Shown: positions 49,761-59,701 of the stretch, in pieces
Position numbering within the stretch: position 1 is the stretch's first letter
Layout of the letters: each line of letters opens with the position of its first letter
Assembly (NCBI GenBank): GCA_001897435.1
Contig: MKSV01000003.1
Coordinates: forward strand, 819,926 to 883,925
Source of the DNA: Acidobacteriales bacterium 59-55
GTDB taxonomy: Bacteria > Acidobacteriota > Terriglobia > Terriglobales > Acidobacteriaceae
Direction of reading: 5' to 3'
DNA: 64,000 nucleotides
Made by a program: the position numbers and the translations under genes
Notes under the pieces: generated by a model
Database searches by the model: none
Seen by the model: the letters and a program-made list of their open reading frames with translations, nothing else
Told to the model about the DNA's origin: nothing

Positions 49761-51794
49761 GTGAGCAACGAGACGATTTCGGTTCAACTTCCCGACGGTT
49801 CCGTGCGCGAGGTCCCGCGCGGCACAACTCCCTTTGACGTGGCAACCGGCATCTCCCCCCGGCTCGCCGCCGCCGCGGTCGTCGCCCGGGTCCGCCCGCT
49901 GACCGCCCCCGCCGATCAAAACGCCGCCGGGCACGACGAGAACTCCGAGGCCTCCATGTACAGCGCCGCCGCCACCGGCGAGCGCCTCGTCGATCTCTCC
50001 GCCCCCCTCACCGAAGACGTCGCCCTCGAACTCCTCAAGGAGAACGACGAGGCTTCGCTCAAGGTCGTCCGCCACTCCGCCGCGCACGTCATGGCGACGG
50101 CGATCCTCGAACTCTTCCCCGAGACCAAGCTCGGCCACGGCCCCGCCACCGACTCCGGCTTCTTCTACGACGTCTATCGCGAGACCCCCTTCACCGAAGA
50201 AGACCTCGCCGCCATCGAGAAGCGCATGGCCGAGGTCGTCGCCCGCGACGAGAAGTTCGTCCGCGAGCAGGAGTCCCGCGCCAAGGCGCTCACCGACTAC
50301 GCCGCCCAGGGCGAGTTCATGAAGCTCCACTTCATCGAGCGCTTCACCCAGCCCGGCGACCCCATCTCGCTCTACCGCAACGGCAACTTCACCGACTTCT
50401 GTCGCGGCCCGCACGTCCCCTCGACCGGCCGCGTCAAGGCCTTCAAGGTCACGAGTGTCGCCGGAGCCTACTGGCTCGGTGACGAAAAGAACCAGCAGCT
50501 CCAGCGCATCTACGGCACCGCCTTCTTCAACGCGAAGGACATGGACGCCCACTTCAAGCGCCTCGAAGAGATCAAGGCCCGCGACCACCGCGTCCTCGGC
50601 AAGCAGCTCGACCTGTTCTCCATTCAGGAGGTCGCCGGCGCCGGCCTCATCTTCTGGCACCCCAAGGGCGGCCTCATCCGCAAGGTCATGGAGGACTGGA
50701 TGCGCGACGAGTGCATCCGCCGCGGCTACCAGATGGTCTTCACCCCGCACATCATGCGCCGCGAGCTGTGGAAGATCTCCGGCCACGAGGGCTATTACTC
50801 CGAGAACATGTACCCGCCCATGGAGCTCGACGACGCCGAGTACCGGCTCAAGCCGATGAACTGCCCCGGCCACATCCTCATCTACAAAAACTCCCCCAAA
50901 AGCTATCGCGACCTGCCCGTGCGCTACGCCGAGCTGGGCAACGTCTATCGCTACGAGCGCTCGGGAACCATGCACGGCCTCCTGCGCGTTCGCGGCTTCA
51001 CGCAGGACGACGCGCACATCTTCTGCACCCCCGGACAGATCGAGGACGAGGTCGTCGCCTGCGTCGAGTTTGCCGAGAGCGTGCTGCACACCTTCGGCTT
51101 CAGCGAGTTCAAGGTCGAGCTGTCGACATGGGACCCCAACGACCGCAAGAGCTTCGTCGGCTCGGACGAGAACTGGGCGCTGGCCATCGACTCCCTGCAC
51201 AACGTTCTCAACCGCAAGGGAATCCCCTTCAAGACCATCCCCGGCGAGGCCGCCTTCTACGGCCCCAAGATCGACATCAAGCTGGTCGACGTTCTGGGCC
51301 GCATGTGGCAGCTCTCGACCGTGCAGTTCGACTTCAACAACCCCGCCCGCTTCGAGCTGGAGTACACCGGCGAAGACGGCGAGAAGCACCAGCCGGTCAT
51401 GGTCCACCGCGCCCTCTTCGGCTCCGTCGAACGATTTTTTGGCGTGCTCATCGAGCACTACGCCGGAGCCTTCCCCCTCTGGCTGGCCCCGGTGCAGGTC
51501 GGCCTCGTGCCCATCTCGGAGAAGCACATGGAGTACGCCGAGAGCGTCAGGGCAAAGCTCGCCGCCGCCGGCCTCCGTGTCGAACTCGACAAGCGCAACG
51601 ACCCCATGAAGGCCCGTATCCGCGACTTCGCCCTGCAGAAGGTGCCCTTCGTCCTCATCATGGGCGACAAGGAAGCAACGGCAGGCGCGGTCAGCGTCCG
51701 CACCCGAGGCAAAGGCGACGAAGGCAGCGTCCCCCTCGAAACCTTCGTCGAACGCGCAAAGTCCCTGATCGAAACCCGGTCAACGGCCCTCTAA
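49761..51794 (+). CDS. thrS: Threonyl-tRNA synthetase
   Basis: This protein of about 677 residues has an N-terminal TGS domain (TISVQLPDGSVREVPRGTTPFDVA), the editing domain (VRHSAAHVMATAILELFP with the HxxxH pair), the class II core (motif 2 GNVYRYERSGTMHGLLRVRGFTQDDAHIF; motif 3 HRALFGSVERF), and the anticodon domain ending near KSLIETR. A GTG start at 49761 gives the canonical N-terminus; in-frame sequence further upstream is repeat-derived. The Shine-Dalgarno is weak. No T-box leader was seen. Confidence 0.97.
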   Translation: MSNETISVQLPDGSVREVPRGTTPFDVATGISPRLAAAAVVARVRPLTAPADQNAAGHDENSEASMYSAAATGERLVDLSAPLTEDVALELLKENDEASLKVVRHSAAHVMATAILELFPETKLGHGPATDSGFFYDVYRETPFTEEDLAAIEKRMAEVVARDEKFVREQESRAKALTDYAAQGEFMKLHFIERFTQPGDPISLYRNGNFTDFCRGPHVPSTGRVKAFKVTSVAGAYWLGDEKNQQLQRIYGTAFFNAKDMDAHFKRLEEIKARDHRVLGKQLDLFSIQEVAGAGLIFWHPKGGLIRKVMEDWMRDECIRRGYQMVFTPHIMRRELWKISGHEGYYSENMYPPMELDDAEYRLKPMNCPGHILIYKNSPKSYRDLPVRYAELGNVYRYERSGTMHGLLRVRGFTQDDAHIFCTPGQIEDEVVACVEFAESVLHTFGFSEFKVELSTWDPNDRKSFVGSDENWALAIDSLHNVLNRKGIPFKTIPGEAAFYGPKIDIKLVDVLGRMWQLSTVQFDFNNPARFELEYTGEDGEKHQPVMVHRALFGSVERFFGVLIEHYAGAFPLWLAPVQVGLVPISEKHMEYAESVRAKLAAAGLRVELDKRNDPMKARIRDFALQKVPFVLIMGDKEATAGAVSVRTRGKGDEGSVPLETFVERAKSLIETRSTAL

Positions 51795-52010
51795 GGAAGC
51801 CTCTGATTTAAGTCCGGCTCCGTTAGAGCCATGTCTCCCAGAGCTATTTCTTCTAAGGAACCTCTGAATTAAGTCCGGTTCTGTTAAGGGCACGGCTTTA
51901 GCCGTGCCATAAGTGACCTGCCTGCAATGCGGCTTTAGCCGCTGAGGGCATTCCCGAAGGGAATCCACGTTTCGCCCGAACCGGCAAGGCTGCAACCGTA
52001 GCAGAACCGC
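51795..52010 (+). repeat. Family B repeat fragments
   Basis: Two TIR-like fragments (about 51797 GCCTCTGATTTAAGTCCGG; about 51860 ACCTCTGAATTAAGTCCGG), hairpins GGCACGGCTTTAGCCGTGCC and GCGGCTTTAGCCGC, then CATTCCCGAAGGGAATCCACG. This looks like one element inserted beside the decayed half of another. Confidence 0.8.
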
Positions 52011-52033
52011 TCCAATCGGACCTCTCAAACCGC

Positions 52034-52279
52034 ACGTCACCTCGACCGAAGCCATGCGTATTGCTCTCAAACCCACGTCATCTCGACCGAAGGCGGGGTC
52101 CCCAGCGAGCGTACTTGCTCGTTGGGGTGCAAGGCGGCGCTTTTGCCGCCGCAGCGGAGACCCCTGTATTCCGCCTTTGCCGTTGCCGTTGTTTTTACCC
52201 TTGCTTCTAGGTACGCCAAGGCTTCAGCCTTGGCCTCAAACCTCGCCACAAAACGGGGGCTTCAGCCCCTGGGGCATGG
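52034..52279 (+). repeat. Family A mosaic repeat
   Basis: Leaders at 52034 and 52075, the second with the same AGCGAGCGTACTTGCTCG insert seen at 19950, then GCGGAGACCCCTGTATTCCG, a minimal tract of about 40 bp and both hairpins. The following 200 bp to the oxidoreductase start hold nothing recognised. Confidence 0.88.
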
Positions 52280-52483
52280 CCTCTCGCCCTCTAAAACTCA
52301 TCAATTCAAAAATCCAAGCCCCGCAAGTCCCCCGCCCTGTCCGGAAATCGCTCATCAAACTGCCAAGCTGCACGAGTTTGCGTCTAATATCTGCATAGTC
52401 TTGCGCCGGTAGAGGTGCAGGATAGCCTCCGGCGCGCATCTTATATCGGAGAGATGACGTATCAAGGAGATGAGGGACCACGG

Positions 52484-53392
52484 ATGAAGGCAGTCGTTCT
52501 GCACGAGTATGGCGGCCCAGCGAAGCTGAAGTACGAAGACGTCCCCGATCCCGTCGCGGGTCAGGGCGAAGTGCTGGTGCGGCTGGCTGCGACCAGCATC
52601 AACCCCGTCGACTACAAGCTGCGCAGCGGAGCCTACAAGGCGTTCATGCCGCTCACCTTCCCCGCCATCCTCGGCCACGACGTCTCCGGCCTGGTCCGCG
52701 CAGTCGGCCCCGGCGTGACTGAATTTGCGCCCGGCGACAAGGTTATGGCGCTCGCGAGCAGCACCTACGCCGAACTGGCCGTCGTCAAGGCCGCCGAGCT
52801 GGCCTACGTTCCCGACGGCCTCGATCTGGTCGAAGCCGCCGCCCTTCCGCTGGTCACTCTCACCGGAACCCAGTTAATCACGCGCGGCACCGGCATCAAG
52901 GCCGGGCAGACCGTCTTAATCTCAGGAGCCCTCGGCGGCGTGGGCCGCAGCGCCGTGCACGCGGCAAAGCAGGCCGGCGCAACCGTGATCGCCGGCGTAC
53001 GCAAACGGCAGTTGAAAGAGGCCGAGAGCCTCGCCGTCGATCAGGTAGTTGCTCTCGACGATACCGCCGCGATGGAAAAGCTGGGCTTCCTCGATGCGGT
53101 CGCCGATACTGTAGGCGGCCAAACCGCGGAGGCGCTGTTGAGCAAGGTCAGGCAGGGGGGCGTCTTTGCCTCGGTGCTTGGACCGCCCGCCAACGCGAAG
53201 CTGAACCCAACCGTGCGCGTCGTTCCCGTGCAGGTCGCCGGCGACGCCTCCATGCTGCGGGCGTTGGCCGAAGAGGTAGCGGCGAAACGGTTGGCGATTC
53301 CCATCGACCGCATGATCCCGCTCGCGGACGCGGGCGAGGGACAGGCGGCGGCCGAGAAGGGCGGTATAGGCAAGGTGCTGTTGCTGGCGTAA
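52484..53392 (+). CDS. NADP-dependent quinone-oxidoreductase-like MDR enzyme
   Basis: This protein of about 302 residues belongs to the zinc-independent medium-chain dehydrogenases: MKAVVLHEYGGPAKL, SINPVDYKLRSG, LGHDVSGLV, GQTVLISGALGGVGRSAVHAAK (NADPH fold) and the C-terminal GKVLL end. The zinc-ligand cysteines are absent. The ATG at 52484 follows GAGGG and begins the conserved N-terminus; ATGs at 52415 and 52454 are in frame. It reduces quinones or enones with NADPH. Confidence 0.93.
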   Translation: MKAVVLHEYGGPAKLKYEDVPDPVAGQGEVLVRLAATSINPVDYKLRSGAYKAFMPLTFPAILGHDVSGLVRAVGPGVTEFAPGDKVMALASSTYAELAVVKAAELAYVPDGLDLVEAAALPLVTLTGTQLITRGTGIKAGQTVLISGALGGVGRSAVHAAKQAGATVIAGVRKRQLKEAESLAVDQVVALDDTAAMEKLGFLDAVADTVGGQTAEALLSKVRQGGVFASVLGPPANAKLNPTVRVVPVQVAGDASMLRALAEEVAAKRLAIPIDRMIPLADAGEGQAAAEKGGIGKVLLLA

Positions 53393-53510
53393 GACTGGAT
53401 TCTTTTTCCCCGGGTTTTTGCTCTTCAATGAAACAAAAAGTGCAGAAAGGGCACAGGATTGCAAGCCGGTACTACTGCAATCGAAACAACTGTCGGCGGA
53501 CAACAAAAAT

Positions 53511-54068
53511 ATGCAAACGATTCGACTGACAACATGGATGGATGCGCCGATGGAACGGTGCTTCAAACTCGCAACCAGCGTCGACCTCGTCTCCGCGGCC
53601 GCCACCGGCGAGAAGGCCATCGGCGGCGTCACGTCAGGGCTCATCGGACCGGACAACTCGGTTGATTGGCAGGGGCGGCAGTTCGGCAGGGCAGGCATTC
53701 ACACCAGCCACATCGACTCCACCCGCATCGACGGCTGGCGGCCTTATAGCTACTTCCGCGAGGTCATGGTTCAGGGCTCCTTCGCCCGCTTCGAGCACGA
53801 GCGCCACTTCGCCCTCATGGACGACGGCACCCGCATGCGCGACGAGATCCGCTTCAGCATCCCCGGCCTGCTCAGCGGCCTCTCCGAGAAGCTGGTCCGC
53901 CGCCACCTCGTCGATATCCTCAAGCGCCGCAACGCCCTTATCAAACAGGTCGCCGAGTCCGAGCAGTGGCGAAGGTATCTCGAAGAAAAGGCCGCCACCC
54001 CAAAGCCGCCCCGCCCCACCGGCGATTTAGCCCCTGAGTGGGACAAGAGCAGCGCGCTGGCGCATTGA
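53511..54068 (+). CDS. SRPBCC (START-like ligand-binding) protein
   Basis: This protein of about 185 residues begins QTIRLTTWMDAPMERCFKLATSVDL, the usual N-terminal strand and helix of the SRPBCC fold. The mid-region GRAGIHTSHIDSTRIDGWRPYSYFREVMVQGSFARFEHER and the long C-terminal helix LVRRHLVDILKRRNALIKQVAE fit cell-division-inhibitor-like SRPBCC members. It binds a hydrophobic ligand; the specific role is unknown. Confidence 0.88.
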   Translation: MQTIRLTTWMDAPMERCFKLATSVDLVSAAATGEKAIGGVTSGLIGPDNSVDWQGRQFGRAGIHTSHIDSTRIDGWRPYSYFREVMVQGSFARFEHERHFALMDDGTRMRDEIRFSIPGLLSGLSEKLVRRHLVDILKRRNALIKQVAESEQWRRYLEEKAATPKPPRPTGDLAPEWDKSSALAH

Positions 54069-54124
54069 TCCTCCGGGACGACGTCAAACGAAAAACAAAC
54101 GATCTGTTTGAAGTCCCTATAACC

Positions 54125-54365
54125 ACGTCATCTCGACCGAAGGCCCGCAGGGCCGCAGTGGAGAGACCCCTGTATTTGCCGTTGCCGTTGCCGTTGCACT
54201 TGCCGTTGCTGTTGCACTTGCCGTTGTTTCTAGGTACGCCAAGGCTTCAGCCTTGGCCCTCTCAGCCCACGCTAAAAAAGGGGCTTCAGCCCCTGGGGCA
54301 TGCCTCCTCTCCGTCGTTTCGAAACCTAAACTCACGTCATCTCGACCGCAGCGGAGAGACCCCTG
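54125..54365 (+). repeat. Family A mosaic repeat plus a following leader fragment
   Basis: The complete element at 54125-54304 has a short tract (TTGCCG, TTGCAC, TTGTTT) and both hairpins. A truncated leader (CGTCATCTCGACCGCAGCGGAGAGACCCCTGT) follows at about 54335-54365. The hppA stop codon is 60 bp further on. Confidence 0.88.
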
Positions 54366-54425
54366 TCTCTTCGTCGTTATTTCCACTTGCGCGCCTATCT
54401 CACCTGGAACCCGCGCGCCTCCTTG

Positions 54426-56735
54426 TCAGACGAACAGTGGAGCCAGCACCAGCGTAATGGTGGCGAGCAGCTTGATGAGCACATGCAGGCTGGGACCGGC
54501 GGTGTCCTTGAAGGGGTCGCCGACCGTGTCGCCCACAACCGATGCCTTGTGCGCCTCGGACTTCTTGCCGCCGTACTGTCCCGTCTCGATGAACTTCTTG
54601 GCGTTGTCCCAGGCGCCGCCGCCGTTGTTCATCAGCATGGCCAGAAGGATGCCCGCGATGGTGCCCACCATCAGCAGACCGGCGACCGACTCGGCTCCGG
54701 CCAGATTGACGGGAATGCCCGCGATGGCTGGCACGGGGATAATAGTTCCCGCCGCGTACATCGCGGAGCTGGCGTGATAGCTGGCGCTGAGGTGGCGGAA
54801 GATCAGGCCCACCGCCACGGGCATGCAGACCACCAGCAGGCCGGGCATGACCATCTCCTTGAGCGCCGCGCCGGTAACGATGTGGACGCAGCGGCCGTAG
54901 TCGGGCTTCGAGGTGCCCGCCATGATGCCGGGATTCTCCTTGAACTGGTCGCGGACGTCCTTGACGATCATCTGCGCCGTCCGCCCGACGGCCTTGATGG
55001 CCATCGAACTGAAGAGATACGTGAGCATCGCTCCCAGCAGTGCGCCGACGAAGACCGGCACCTGGGCGAGGTTGATGTTGGTGAAGTTCCATCCCGCAGG
55101 CATGTAGCCGCCCGCCATGTGGACCTTGTCCGCGACGATAACCTTGATCTCTTCGAGGTAGGCCGAGAAGAGCAGGAAGGCCGCCAGCGATGCCGAGCCG
55201 ATGGCGTAGCCTTTGGTGAGCGCCTTGGTGGTATTGCCGGCCGAGTCCAGCTTGTCGGTGCGCTCGCGAATCGCGTCCGGCTGGTTCGACATCTCGATGA
55301 TGCCGCCGGCGTTGTCGGTGATGGGGCCGAAGGTATCCATCGCCAGGATGTAGGCCGCGCAACTGAGCATGCCCATGGTCGCCAGCGCCGTTCCGTAGAT
55401 GCCCTTGGCATAGTCGGTGATGCCGGCAACGCCGGAGAGTCCCTGCACCCCGAAGTAGTAGCTCGACAGCAGCGCCGCCGAGATGGCGATCACCGGAAGC
55501 GCGGGCGTCTCCATGCCGACCGCCAGGCCGCTGATGATGTTGGTCGCCGGGCCGGTGAGCGAGGCGGCGGCAATCGACTGCACGGGACGATAGCGGTACT
55601 CGGTGTAGTACTCCGTGATCCAGACGAAGAGGAACGATGTGATCAGACCGACCACGCCGCAGCCCAGCAGCCAGAGCGGCTTGACCAGGGGGCCGTCGAG
55701 CATGGAGTAGACGGCGATGGCGAAGCCCACCAGGGCCAGCCCCGAGGTCACGTAGAAGCCGCGGTTCAAGGCTCGCATCGGATCTTCGGTATCGTTGGTC
55801 TTCACCACGTACACGCCCACGATGCTCGATATCAGGTTGATGGCGAGCACGATCAGCGGGAAGATGATTCCCTTCACTCCAAAGACGGGATAGAGCGCCG
55901 CGCCGAGGATCATGGCGCCGACGTTTTCCGCCGCCGTCGACTCGAAGATGTCCGCGCCGCGGCCCGCGCAGTCGCCGACGTTGTCGCCCACGAGATCGGC
56001 GATAACGGCGGGGTTGCGAGGATCGTCCTCGGGAATGCCGGCCTCGACCTTGCCGACCAGGTCCGCGCCCACGTCAGCGGCCTTGGTATAAATTCCGCCG
56101 CCAAGCTGTGCGAATAACGCCACCAGCGAGGCTCCAAATCCAAATCCCACCAGTTCGTATGGAACCGTCTCCGGATGCGACAGGCCGCCGAAGAAGAGAA
56201 ACAAGAGGCCCACGCCCACCAGCGAAAGCGCGACAACCACCAGGCCGGTGACCGCTCCGCCGCGCAGAGCGATCTGCAACGCCTTGTTCAGGCTGCCGCG
56301 CGCCGCCGAGGCCGTGCGGATGTTCGCCCGGATCGAGACGTACATTCCCGTGTATCCCGCCAGGCCGGAACACACCGCCCCGACCAGGAAGCTGATGACG
56401 GTCTTCGATGCGAACGGAGCAGTGCGCGCGGACATGTGATACCCGGCGAAGAGCAGCACGGCCAGTACTACCGCGATGCCGGCGATGGTGCGGTACTGCC
56501 GTCGCAGGAACGCTTCGGCGCCCTCGCGGATGGCCTCGGAGATGGCGCGCATCTCCGGCGTGCCGGTATCGCAGCAGAGAACATGGCGCGCCAGCATCCA
56601 GGCTGCGACCAGCGCCAGCACGCCAACGCCAATCGCGATCCACAGGCAAATCTGCCCGCCTTGGCCACCGGCGTCCGCCGGCGAGAGCGGATAAGGTACC
56701 TGAACAGCCAAAGCCAGAAGGCTCACTACGTCCAT
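54426..56735 (-). CDS. hppA: Membrane-bound proton-pumping pyrophosphatase (K+-independent)
   Basis: This 769-residue protein has about 16 membrane helices. Catalytic segments are GGGIYTKAADVGADLVGKVE, IPEDDPRNPAVIADLVGDNVGD, TDNAGGIIEMS and SVVGDTVGDPFKDTAGPSL. K504 in AGNTTKA occupies the position that distinguishes K+-independent (Lys) from K+-dependent (Ala) enzymes. It couples pyrophosphate hydrolysis to H+ export across the inner membrane. Confidence 0.96.
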   Translation of the reverse strand: MDVVSLLALAVQVPYPLSPADAGGQGGQICLWIAIGVGVLALVAAWMLARHVLCCDTGTPEMRAISEAIREGAEAFLRRQYRTIAGIAVVLAVLLFAGYHMSARTAPFASKTVISFLVGAVCSGLAGYTGMYVSIRANIRTASAARGSLNKALQIALRGGAVTGLVVVALSLVGVGLLFLFFGGLSHPETVPYELVGFGFGASLVALFAQLGGGIYTKAADVGADLVGKVEAGIPEDDPRNPAVIADLVGDNVGDCAGRGADIFESTAAENVGAMILGAALYPVFGVKGIIFPLIVLAINLISSIVGVYVVKTNDTEDPMRALNRGFYVTSGLALVGFAIAVYSMLDGPLVKPLWLLGCGVVGLITSFLFVWITEYYTEYRYRPVQSIAAASLTGPATNIISGLAVGMETPALPVIAISAALLSSYYFGVQGLSGVAGITDYAKGIYGTALATMGMLSCAAYILAMDTFGPITDNAGGIIEMSNQPDAIRERTDKLDSAGNTTKALTKGYAIGSASLAAFLLFSAYLEEIKVIVADKVHMAGGYMPAGWNFTNINLAQVPVFVGALLGAMLTYLFSSMAIKAVGRTAQMIVKDVRDQFKENPGIMAGTSKPDYGRCVHIVTGAALKEMVMPGLLVVCMPVAVGLIFRHLSASYHASSAMYAAGTIIPVPAIAGIPVNLAGAESVAGLLMVGTIAGILLAMLMNNGGGAWDNAKKFIETGQYGGKKSEAHKASVVGDTVGDPFKDTAGPSLHVLIKLLATITLVLAPLFV

Positions 56736-56949
56736 GCAACGATCTCCTTAGAACGCGAATCCGAAATTAGCTTCACGAAGGCGGCCATTAGAGCATGTGG
56801 AATCCAAGAGGGTCAATGCACCGTGCAAGGGTCGGAACAAGTTCGTTCTAAGGCGCGGGCCAACCAAAGTAATAGCACACTCCGGTCACTCGCTGATTCC
56901 ATGACTCGCATCTGCCGATGGACATTGCAGAGAACAGCGAGGTACAACA

Positions 56950-58677
56950 GTGTCCCTTCCGGATCGAATTGCGGTCAGAGAGCATGAGCTCAGTTCACGG
57001 CAGGGCGTTCGATATTCGGCTCGCCGACGGGCGCGGCAGCGGAGCGCCCGGTCTGCCGCCGGACCGTGGATCGCCCTCTCCATCACGCTATCGCTTGCCC
57101 TGCTTGCGATGGGAGCTTCGCGTTTGCAGGCGCAGGTACAGGCGCAGGCGAAGACTCAGGTACAGGCGAAGACTCAGCTTCAGACCGCTCCCATCGTTCC
57201 CGGTCGTTACATCGTCGTCTACCGCAACGCTGCCATTCCCGGCGACGCGGAGGCCCGCGTTCACGCCGCCGGCGCCCGCATTCTGCGGCGCGACGAACGG
57301 CTGGGCATGGCCTCGGTGCAGGCGCTCGTCAACCCGCATCCCCTGCACGCCGAGGCCAACAGTCAGTCCCTGGACGGCGTCGACATCACCATGCAGTTGC
57401 TGGCCGCCGAGCCCAACGTGAAGTACGTCCTTCACGACCGCATTGTGACCGCGGACCGGCTTACCCTCAAGCCGGTCATCCCGGCGACCTTCAGCGTCAT
57501 CATTGGTTCAACCACTCATCTGCAAACCTACGACAGCTTCTATACGGCGTCGCCGCAGGGATGGGCCGTCCGCCAGGTGGGAGGCTACGGAGGCAACGTC
57601 GCCGGAGGACCGGCGCACGGCCCGTGGGACAGAACCATGGGAGACGGTGTTCGCATCGCCATTCTCGATAGCGGCGTCGACGAGACGCACCCCGACATCG
57701 CGCCGAACCTCGCGTTGAATCTGAGCGAGATTAATCAGACCGACTATCCCAGCGCGTGCGACGACGGCACGCCGCAGGACCAGGACGGCCACGGCACCTG
57801 GGTCGCGTCGCTCGCCGCCGGAGCCATCGGCCCGGGCACGGGAGAGGTCGTCGGCGTCGCTCCCCACGCCACCCTGCTTAACATTAAAGTGTTGCAGCGG
57901 ATGCCGGCCTCCGCCCCCGATAGCGGTAACTCTATTAAGGACCAGTGCGCTTCCGGTCAGGCCAGTGGACTGCTGAGCTGGGTGATGCAGGGCATCGACG
58001 ACGCCATCGCCAATCGCGCCGACATCATCTCGCTCTCGGTCGGCGCGACCGTCGATCTGACCACCGCCGACGGCGCCGGGCTGCAGGCCGCCTTCAACGA
58101 CGTCACCAGCGCGGCCGCGCAGGCGGGAATCGTTGTCGTGGCCTCGGCGGGCAACGACGGCCTCGACCTCTCCGGCCCGCGCTTCGTCGAGCTGCCCGCG
58201 CAATCGAGCGGCGTGCTCGCCGTAGTGGCTTCGACCAACCCGGCCTGCGCGCAGAACACTGCCGCCGGAGCACGCTGCGCGCCCGGACCGGTTGCGCTCG
58301 CCTACTACAGCAATCACGGAGCCGCCCTCGCCGCCCTCGCCGCGCCGGGAGGAAGCTATCCCGAAGGCGCCAGCCAGGCCATCAGCGGATGGGTGCGAGG
58401 AGCGTGCAGCTCCGGCAAGCCGTCCACGCTCGACGGTCCGCCCACGGACAGCGGCCACAGCTTCGGCTGCTTCAACGTCGGTCACGCGGCATACGTGCAG
58501 GCCATCGGCACCAGCGCCTCGGCTCCGCTGGCTGCCGGAGTCGCCGCGCTTCTGCGGGCGGCGCACCCTGACTGGACGGCGGCCGATATCGTCGCCCGGC
58601 TGCGCACCACCGCGGTCGCTTCGACGGGACTTCCCGTTCCCCAGATTAATGCCGCCGCCGCGCTGGCTACACCGTAA
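56950..58677 (+). CDS. Secreted subtilisin-like serine peptidase (S8)
   Basis: This protein of about 575 residues has an Arg-rich N-terminus followed by a signal/anchor helix (about 38-60). A QAQVQAQAKTQVQAKTQ repeat and an I9-like propeptide (about 82-155, RYIVVYRNAAIPGDAE) follow. The S8 domain has catalytic D240 (ILDSGVDETHPD), H281 (DGHGTWVAS) and S522 (GTSASAP). The start is a GTG with GAGGT 8 nt upstream. Three or more Cys pairs in the C-terminal half suggest disulfides. Confidence 0.93.
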   Translation: MSLPDRIAVREHELSSRQGVRYSARRRARQRSARSAAGPWIALSITLSLALLAMGASRLQAQVQAQAKTQVQAKTQLQTAPIVPGRYIVVYRNAAIPGDAEARVHAAGARILRRDERLGMASVQALVNPHPLHAEANSQSLDGVDITMQLLAAEPNVKYVLHDRIVTADRLTLKPVIPATFSVIIGSTTHLQTYDSFYTASPQGWAVRQVGGYGGNVAGGPAHGPWDRTMGDGVRIAILDSGVDETHPDIAPNLALNLSEINQTDYPSACDDGTPQDQDGHGTWVASLAAGAIGPGTGEVVGVAPHATLLNIKVLQRMPASAPDSGNSIKDQCASGQASGLLSWVMQGIDDAIANRADIISLSVGATVDLTTADGAGLQAAFNDVTSAAAQAGIVVVASAGNDGLDLSGPRFVELPAQSSGVLAVVASTNPACAQNTAAGARCAPGPVALAYYSNHGAALAALAAPGGSYPEGASQAISGWVRGACSSGKPSTLDGPPTDSGHSFGCFNVGHAAYVQAIGTSASAPLAAGVAALLRAAHPDWTAADIVARLRTTAVASTGLPVPQINAAAALATP

Positions 58678-58699
58678 AGGCCGTCCCCATCTCGAACTG

Positions 58700-58975
58700 C
58701 TTTCTTAAGTCAGGCTTTGCCAAGGGCACGGCTTCAGAGCCTGTCTTGAGCAAAGCCGAAGGATACCGTAAATGACTTGCCGGCAACGCGGCTTCACAGC
58801 CTGCGGACAACTCTGGTTCTGTTAAGGGCTCAGGGAAACCGCCGGCGCATGGCTGCACCAAGCTTCACAGCCTGCGGACAACTCTGGTTCTGTTAAGGGC
58901 ACGGCTTCAGCCGTGCCATCAATGCTTCGTTTGCAATGGGGCTTTAGCCCCTGAGGGAATGCATGGAGATTGAGC
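58700..58975 (+). repeat. Family B repeat cluster
   Basis: A rearranged copy with AAGGGCACGGCTTCAGAGCCTGTC, then two copies of AGCCTGCGGACAACTCTGG (about 58798 and 58868), the GGCACGGCTTCAGCCGTGCC hairpin and a GGGGCTTTAGCCCCTGAGGG hairpin. It fills the gap between the subtilase and the R3H gene. Confidence 0.8.
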
Positions 58976-58985
58976 CCAACCTTCC

Positions 58986-59558
58986 CTAGCGCCGGCGAAA
59001 GGTCTTGCGGATGGCGTGGCTGCGGTCGCTGGTCGAAGCCTGGGGCGAAGGCTCCTGACCCTCCGGATAGAGCACCACGAACCGCCGCGGCCCGTCGCTG
59101 GTCGAGGCCGTCGGCAGCCCCGAGGCGCTGAGCGCCAGGTGCAGCAACCGCCGCTCGCGCGAGTTCATCGGAGGAAAGGAGTACGGCCGGCCGCTGGCGC
59201 GAACCCGCTCGACGGCGACCTCAGCCATCATCTGCAGCTCGGCGTTGCGCAGCAGTTTGAAGTTCTCCGCGTCGAACGAGATCAGGTGGTGCTGCTCCGG
59301 CTCCAGCCGAAGCGCCTTGGCAGCCAGGTGTTCGATCGAGTGCAGCAGTTCCGCGTTGCGCGCGGTCAGCAGGGGAGTGTCGGCCCCGGTAAACTCGACC
59401 GAGATCTCGGCAGAGACTTCACCGCTCCCCGCCGCGTTGCCACCGCCGCCGCCCATGACCCTGAACGCGAGGTCGAGCCCGCTCGATTCAATCAGCATCC
59501 GGAGAAATTCTTCAATCCGGCGAGTCTTCGTATCGAGCGCGTCCTGATGGGAGGTCAT
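58986..59558 (-). CDS. Jag/KhpB-like RNA-binding protein with KH and R3H domains
   Basis: This protein of about 190 residues has a helical N-terminus (TRRIEEFLRMLIESSGLDL), a KH-like region (about 55-115, with RNAELLHSIEHLAAKAL) and a C-terminal R3H domain (FPPMNSRERRLLHLALSAS...RRFVVLYPEG). In other bacteria Jag/KhpB binds RNA and is encoded beside yidC/rnpA; here it is detached from that cluster. The ATG at 59558 was preferred over a GTG at 59591. Confidence 0.88.
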   Translation of the reverse strand: MTSHQDALDTKTRRIEEFLRMLIESSGLDLAFRVMGGGGGNAAGSGEVSAEISVEFTGADTPLLTARNAELLHSIEHLAAKALRLEPEQHHLISFDAENFKLLRNAELQMMAEVAVERVRASGRPYSFPPMNSRERRLLHLALSASGLPTASTSDGPRRFVVLYPEGQEPSPQASTSDRSHAIRKTFRRR

Positions 59559-59701
59559 TGCGGTGGCGTTGTCCAAGAGCCATCGTCTCACAGGCGGGCC
59601 GTTGTTTCCAGTTTCCGCAATCCGCCCCGGTGTGATTCAGGGCCCGCTTCCTCCTCCGAACTCAAAGCGTTATACTTTCACCTTTCGAAGAGGAGGCCGT
59701 G

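Noticed and set aside
49250..49770. Long ORFs through the hexamer tracts encoding poly-Thr/Ala, Val-rich or Gln/Arg repeats on both strands
   Set aside because: Any period-6 tract without stops opens several frames. The same artefact appears at every family A copy, with no start signals or conserved protein.
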